The notes under the pieces: model-generated
The model's input: the letters and a program-made list of their open reading frames with translations, nothing else
Database searches by the model: none
Told to the model about the DNA's origin: nothing
In this document: piece after piece, positions 61,865-64,000 of the stretch
How positions within the stretch are numbered: position 1 is the first letter of the stretch
Layout of the letters: each line of letters starts with the position of its first letter
Position numbers and translations under genes: made by a program
Source: Argyresthia goedartella
Lineage: Eukaryota; Arthropoda; Insecta; Lepidoptera; Argyresthiidae
Direction of reading: 5' to 3'
DNA length: 64,000 nucleotides
Assembly (NCBI GenBank): GCA_949825045.1
Contig: OX463836.1
Coordinates: 11,115,829-11,179,828 of the forward strand

Positions 61865-62380
61865 ATGAAAGCCTTATCAATGCCGAGAGATGGTAACTGC
61901 CTATTCCACGCAATTGCTGACCAAATTAATCACCTATATCAATTTACACTCGACCACATCCACATTCGTAAGGACCTAGTTAAATATGTAGAAGAAAACT
62001 GCGATGAACAGAACATTAAGTTTGCAATCGACGAGCCTGAAGAAACCCTCAATGACTACATTAAAAATCTACGCAATTACGGCACTTGGGCTGGAGAGGA
62101 GATTATAATAGCAGCCGCCGAATACTTTCTAATTAAAGTAACAATCCACCAGCAAAATACACCATCGCTCACATACAGGCCCAAGAATCCCGTGGATGCA
62201 GTGGGATCTATCAACCTCAACTTCACAGGAAACCACTACGACAGCGTATACTTGCTTGAATCACAAAATTTACCCACGAATCTAGCAACCGACAGCCAAA
62301 CTGATAACAACATACCTTCCCCGATACTTAATGCAACAACCCATGACCTCCTCAGGGTCAACCATCACATCAATAGATGA
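61865..62380 (+). CDS. OTU-type cysteine protease domain of a LINE
   Basis: 171 codons from ATG (MKALSMPRDGNCLFHAIADQ). Ovarian-tumour (OTU) signature: D9-G-N-C12 with catalytic Cys12, then YGTWAGEEIIIAAAEYFLIK (72-91; the WG-E-L-A block of OTU proteins), VTIHQQN, and the catalytic His124 in LNFTGNHYDSVY. The length to His124 is normal for a compact OTU fold. The ORF ends shortly after a polar linker; the downstream frame then starts the endonuclease. OTU enzymes cleave ubiquitin chains. In a retroelement it may process the polyprotein or remove ubiquitin from the RNP; the role is inference. Catalytic residues are intact although the rest of the element is broken. Confidence 0.85.
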   Translation: MKALSMPRDGNCLFHAIADQINHLYQFTLDHIHIRKDLVKYVEENCDEQNIKFAIDEPEETLNDYIKNLRNYGTWAGEEIIIAAAEYFLIKVTIHQQNTPSLTYRPKNPVDAVGSINLNFTGNHYDSVYLLESQNLPTNLATDSQTDNNIPSPILNATTHDLLRVNHHINR

Positions 62381-63200
62381 CATCCCTGACAACACCGGAT
62401 ATACGATGATACGACACAGCCCCATATTTAAACCAAAAGTCACATGCGAGTGTATGCGCATTGCTACTTGGAACGTTAGAGGATGCGCCCAAATACCTAA
62501 GACTCAACATTGATGCTGAATTGACAAACAGAAACATACATATAGCCTGTATACAGGAAACAAACATGACATCGGGGACATACGTGTCAAAACACTATCT
62601 CTGGTATCTATCAGGCACAACCAGCATCGCACACTGTGGCTTAGCTATACTAATTAGAAAGTACCTGAACTTATCGGTCCACAATATAAATCGCGACCTG
62701 GAAACCATGGCAGCAACAATAATATCGGCCACTAATACACTATATGTAATAAACGCACATATCCCCAGCTCTTCCACGAGAGCAACCGCAGCGTTTTCGC
62801 AACTTATAAAGATTATTCAAAAGAAACCAAATAAAGCAAAAATATTAATGCTAGGTGACTTTAACGCGCACATCGGACTAGGCGATACAAAGGAAAAAAG
62901 GAAAAAGGGAATTATAGGAACAAATCTCCTACACAAATCATCAAATATCATCGGAGAAATGCTAATGGATATTTGTTCCCGCGAAAACTTAAAAGTAGAA
63001 ACCACCTGGGCTCGCAAGTCATGTCGGGCCACATGATCTAACGGGAAAACAAAATCACAACTAGACCATATAATTATCTCGAATAATGCGCCACACACAT
63101 TTAATTTCATCAAAGGACAATGGAGCTACCTGCATATTTCCGACCACAAGATAATCTGGGGTGATGGGTCTATTTCACCCTGCTTCCAAGAACTGGCGAC
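62331..63200 (+). pseudogene. LINE AP endonuclease domain, broken
   Basis: The first frame ends CMRIATWNVRGCAQIPK (endonuclease start motif WNVRG). A frameshift near 62487 leads to YLRLNIDAELTNRNIHIACI and QETNMTSG (catalytic Glu), AILIRKYLNLSV, KILMLGDFNAHIGLGD (GDFN), then TTWARKSCRAT and TGA at 63034-63036. The same frame goes on with SNGKTKSQLDHIIIS and HISDHKIIW (SDH box), so TGA is probably a mutated Trp codon. All catalytic motifs survive. Confidence 0.82.
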
Positions 63201-63206
63201 ACGCAA

Positions 63207-64000
63207 ATGGAATCACCAAAGAGTACAACCCAAACTAAGTACAAAGCGATAACAGCTTTAAAGTTCAACTATAAACAGTGTTCGTACACCGCCCTAGCAC
63301 GAGATGAAATGAATGACACAAAAGTAAAATACCATAACGGGATTATGGAAGAACTTACGGCGAACAACTACATATTTATAGAAAATGACAACGAATATAC
63401 GCCCGACATTCCGTGGGATCTATTACAGGGGTTATGAAGTCAGTAGCTCAAAAAACACTTTCCGTAAAACCGCATTTGATACTATAGATCTAAACATGCT
63501 CAAGGATATTCTCCTTTCAAGGACTAATAAGATTTTAACCAATAGGATAATAAAAGCTTGCATGTATGAACGGACCTGCATCAAATGGTTCGGACAGCAA
63601 AGTAATTTGATCAACAAAGGAAAAGGAGTAAAACAAGGCTGTCCACTGTCACCAAGACTATTTACAATATTAATGGATGATGTCCTCAAAACACTGGAAG
63701 AAGAAATTCCCAACATAAAACTGGACCAAGATGAAGAAATAGTCTTACCACTTATTCTCTCCTTCGCGGATGACCTCATCATCGTTTGTCAAGATTTACA
63801 ACACCTTGACCAAATCGTCACGCACTTGAAAGCACTATTAAAAACAGTACGTCTCGATACTAACGAAACAAAGACAAAATTTTCTTATAAGAATTCTTAC
63901 GAAAAATTCTTATAAGAGACCCCATAAACACCCAGCGCCCACAAGTGATCGTATTGGACGGAGTTCCAATACGACCCGTAGACGAAATAAAATATCTCGG
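63207..64000 (+). pseudogene. LINE reverse transcriptase, internally deleted and incomplete
   Basis: 63207-63434 encodes a linker/N-terminal piece (EMNDTKVKYHNGIMEELTAN). The finger motifs (YRPISL block) and the first Asp of motif A are absent. From about 63440: AFDTIDLNMLKDILLSR, CMYERTCIKWFGQQ, motif B GKGVKQGCPLSPRLF, catalytic SFADDLIIV (intact), RLDTNETKTKFSY, a stop near 63913, then VLDGVPIRPVDEIKYLG at the window edge. The RT continues outside. Confidence 0.82.

Larger units (their letters stand above)
61865..64000 (+). mobile_element. OTU-protease-bearing LINE, decayed, cut by window end
   Basis: Order: OTU domain, AP endonuclease, RT; it continues beyond 64000. Frames change between OTU and endonuclease (near 62380), within the endonuclease start (near 62487), after the endonuclease (near 63200), and before RT motif A (near 63430), where part of the RT fingers is missing. 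All three domains lie on one strand with little spacing, so a single polyprotein or two ORFs of one element is the simplest reading. Confidence 0.8.

Overview
The window is eukaryotic and consists almost entirely of transposable elements. I found no convincing host protein-coding gene, rRNA gene, functional tRNA gene or CRISPR array. The repeat content points to an insect, most likely a moth or butterfly: an RTE LINE with a TGA-repeat tail, a Jockey-type LINE, tRNA-headed SINEs, and many copies of an interspersed repeat carrying GTCCGTCTGTCTGTC and a GGGTTCCGTAG-type end. That assignment is inference from repeat style, because no host gene is present to confirm it.

Layout. 0-7.6 kb: a 426-bp direct repeat, SINEs of three families, a foldback element (family E), a MITE (family D) and LINE 3' remnants. 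7.64-12.63 kb: a full-length Jockey-type LINE on the minus strand with a 16-bp target-site duplication (TSD), dead through three poly-C frameshifts, one stop and loss of the catalytic YxDD box. 12.7-15.4 kb: two relics of a Tc1/mariner-like transposase with an unusually long second-D-to-E spacing. 15.5-21.5 kb: tandem repeats, SINEs and LINE tails. 21.6-23.7 kb: a PIF/Harbinger relic. 24.1-28.0 kb: SINEs, family E, and a TIR element (family G) that contains a 5'-truncated LINE.

28.78-36.58 kb: a complete Ty3/gypsy LTR retrotransposon (minus strand, 1.1-kb LTRs, 4-bp TSD, PBS, polypurine tract, gag, protease, RT, RNase H, integrase) whose gag-pol frame is cut by one 163-bp retro-insertion. 38.1-44.8 kb: a hAT relic holding a nearly full-length LINE. 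45.2-49.0 kb: an RTE remnant and another LINE remnant. 50.5-52.7 kb: a nearly complete long-spacing Tc1/mariner-like element with TIRs. 53.8-57.2 kb: a LINE 5' remnant and a LINE 3' remnant. 57.66-59.68 kb: a family-D MITE split by a 1.6-kb TIR element that itself contains a LINE tail. 61.9 kb to the window end: a decayed LINE whose first recognisable domain is an OTU-type cysteine protease, followed by an AP endonuclease and a reverse transcriptase.

The elements do not work together as a pathway. Their relation is one of nesting, and at several junctions the pre-insertion site can be read from a second copy or from the opposite TIR, so relative ages can be inferred. The strongest leads are the OTU-bearing LINE, the DD~80E transposase family with at least three members here, a core domain shared by two SINE families with different tRNA-like heads, and the chain of datable nested insertions.
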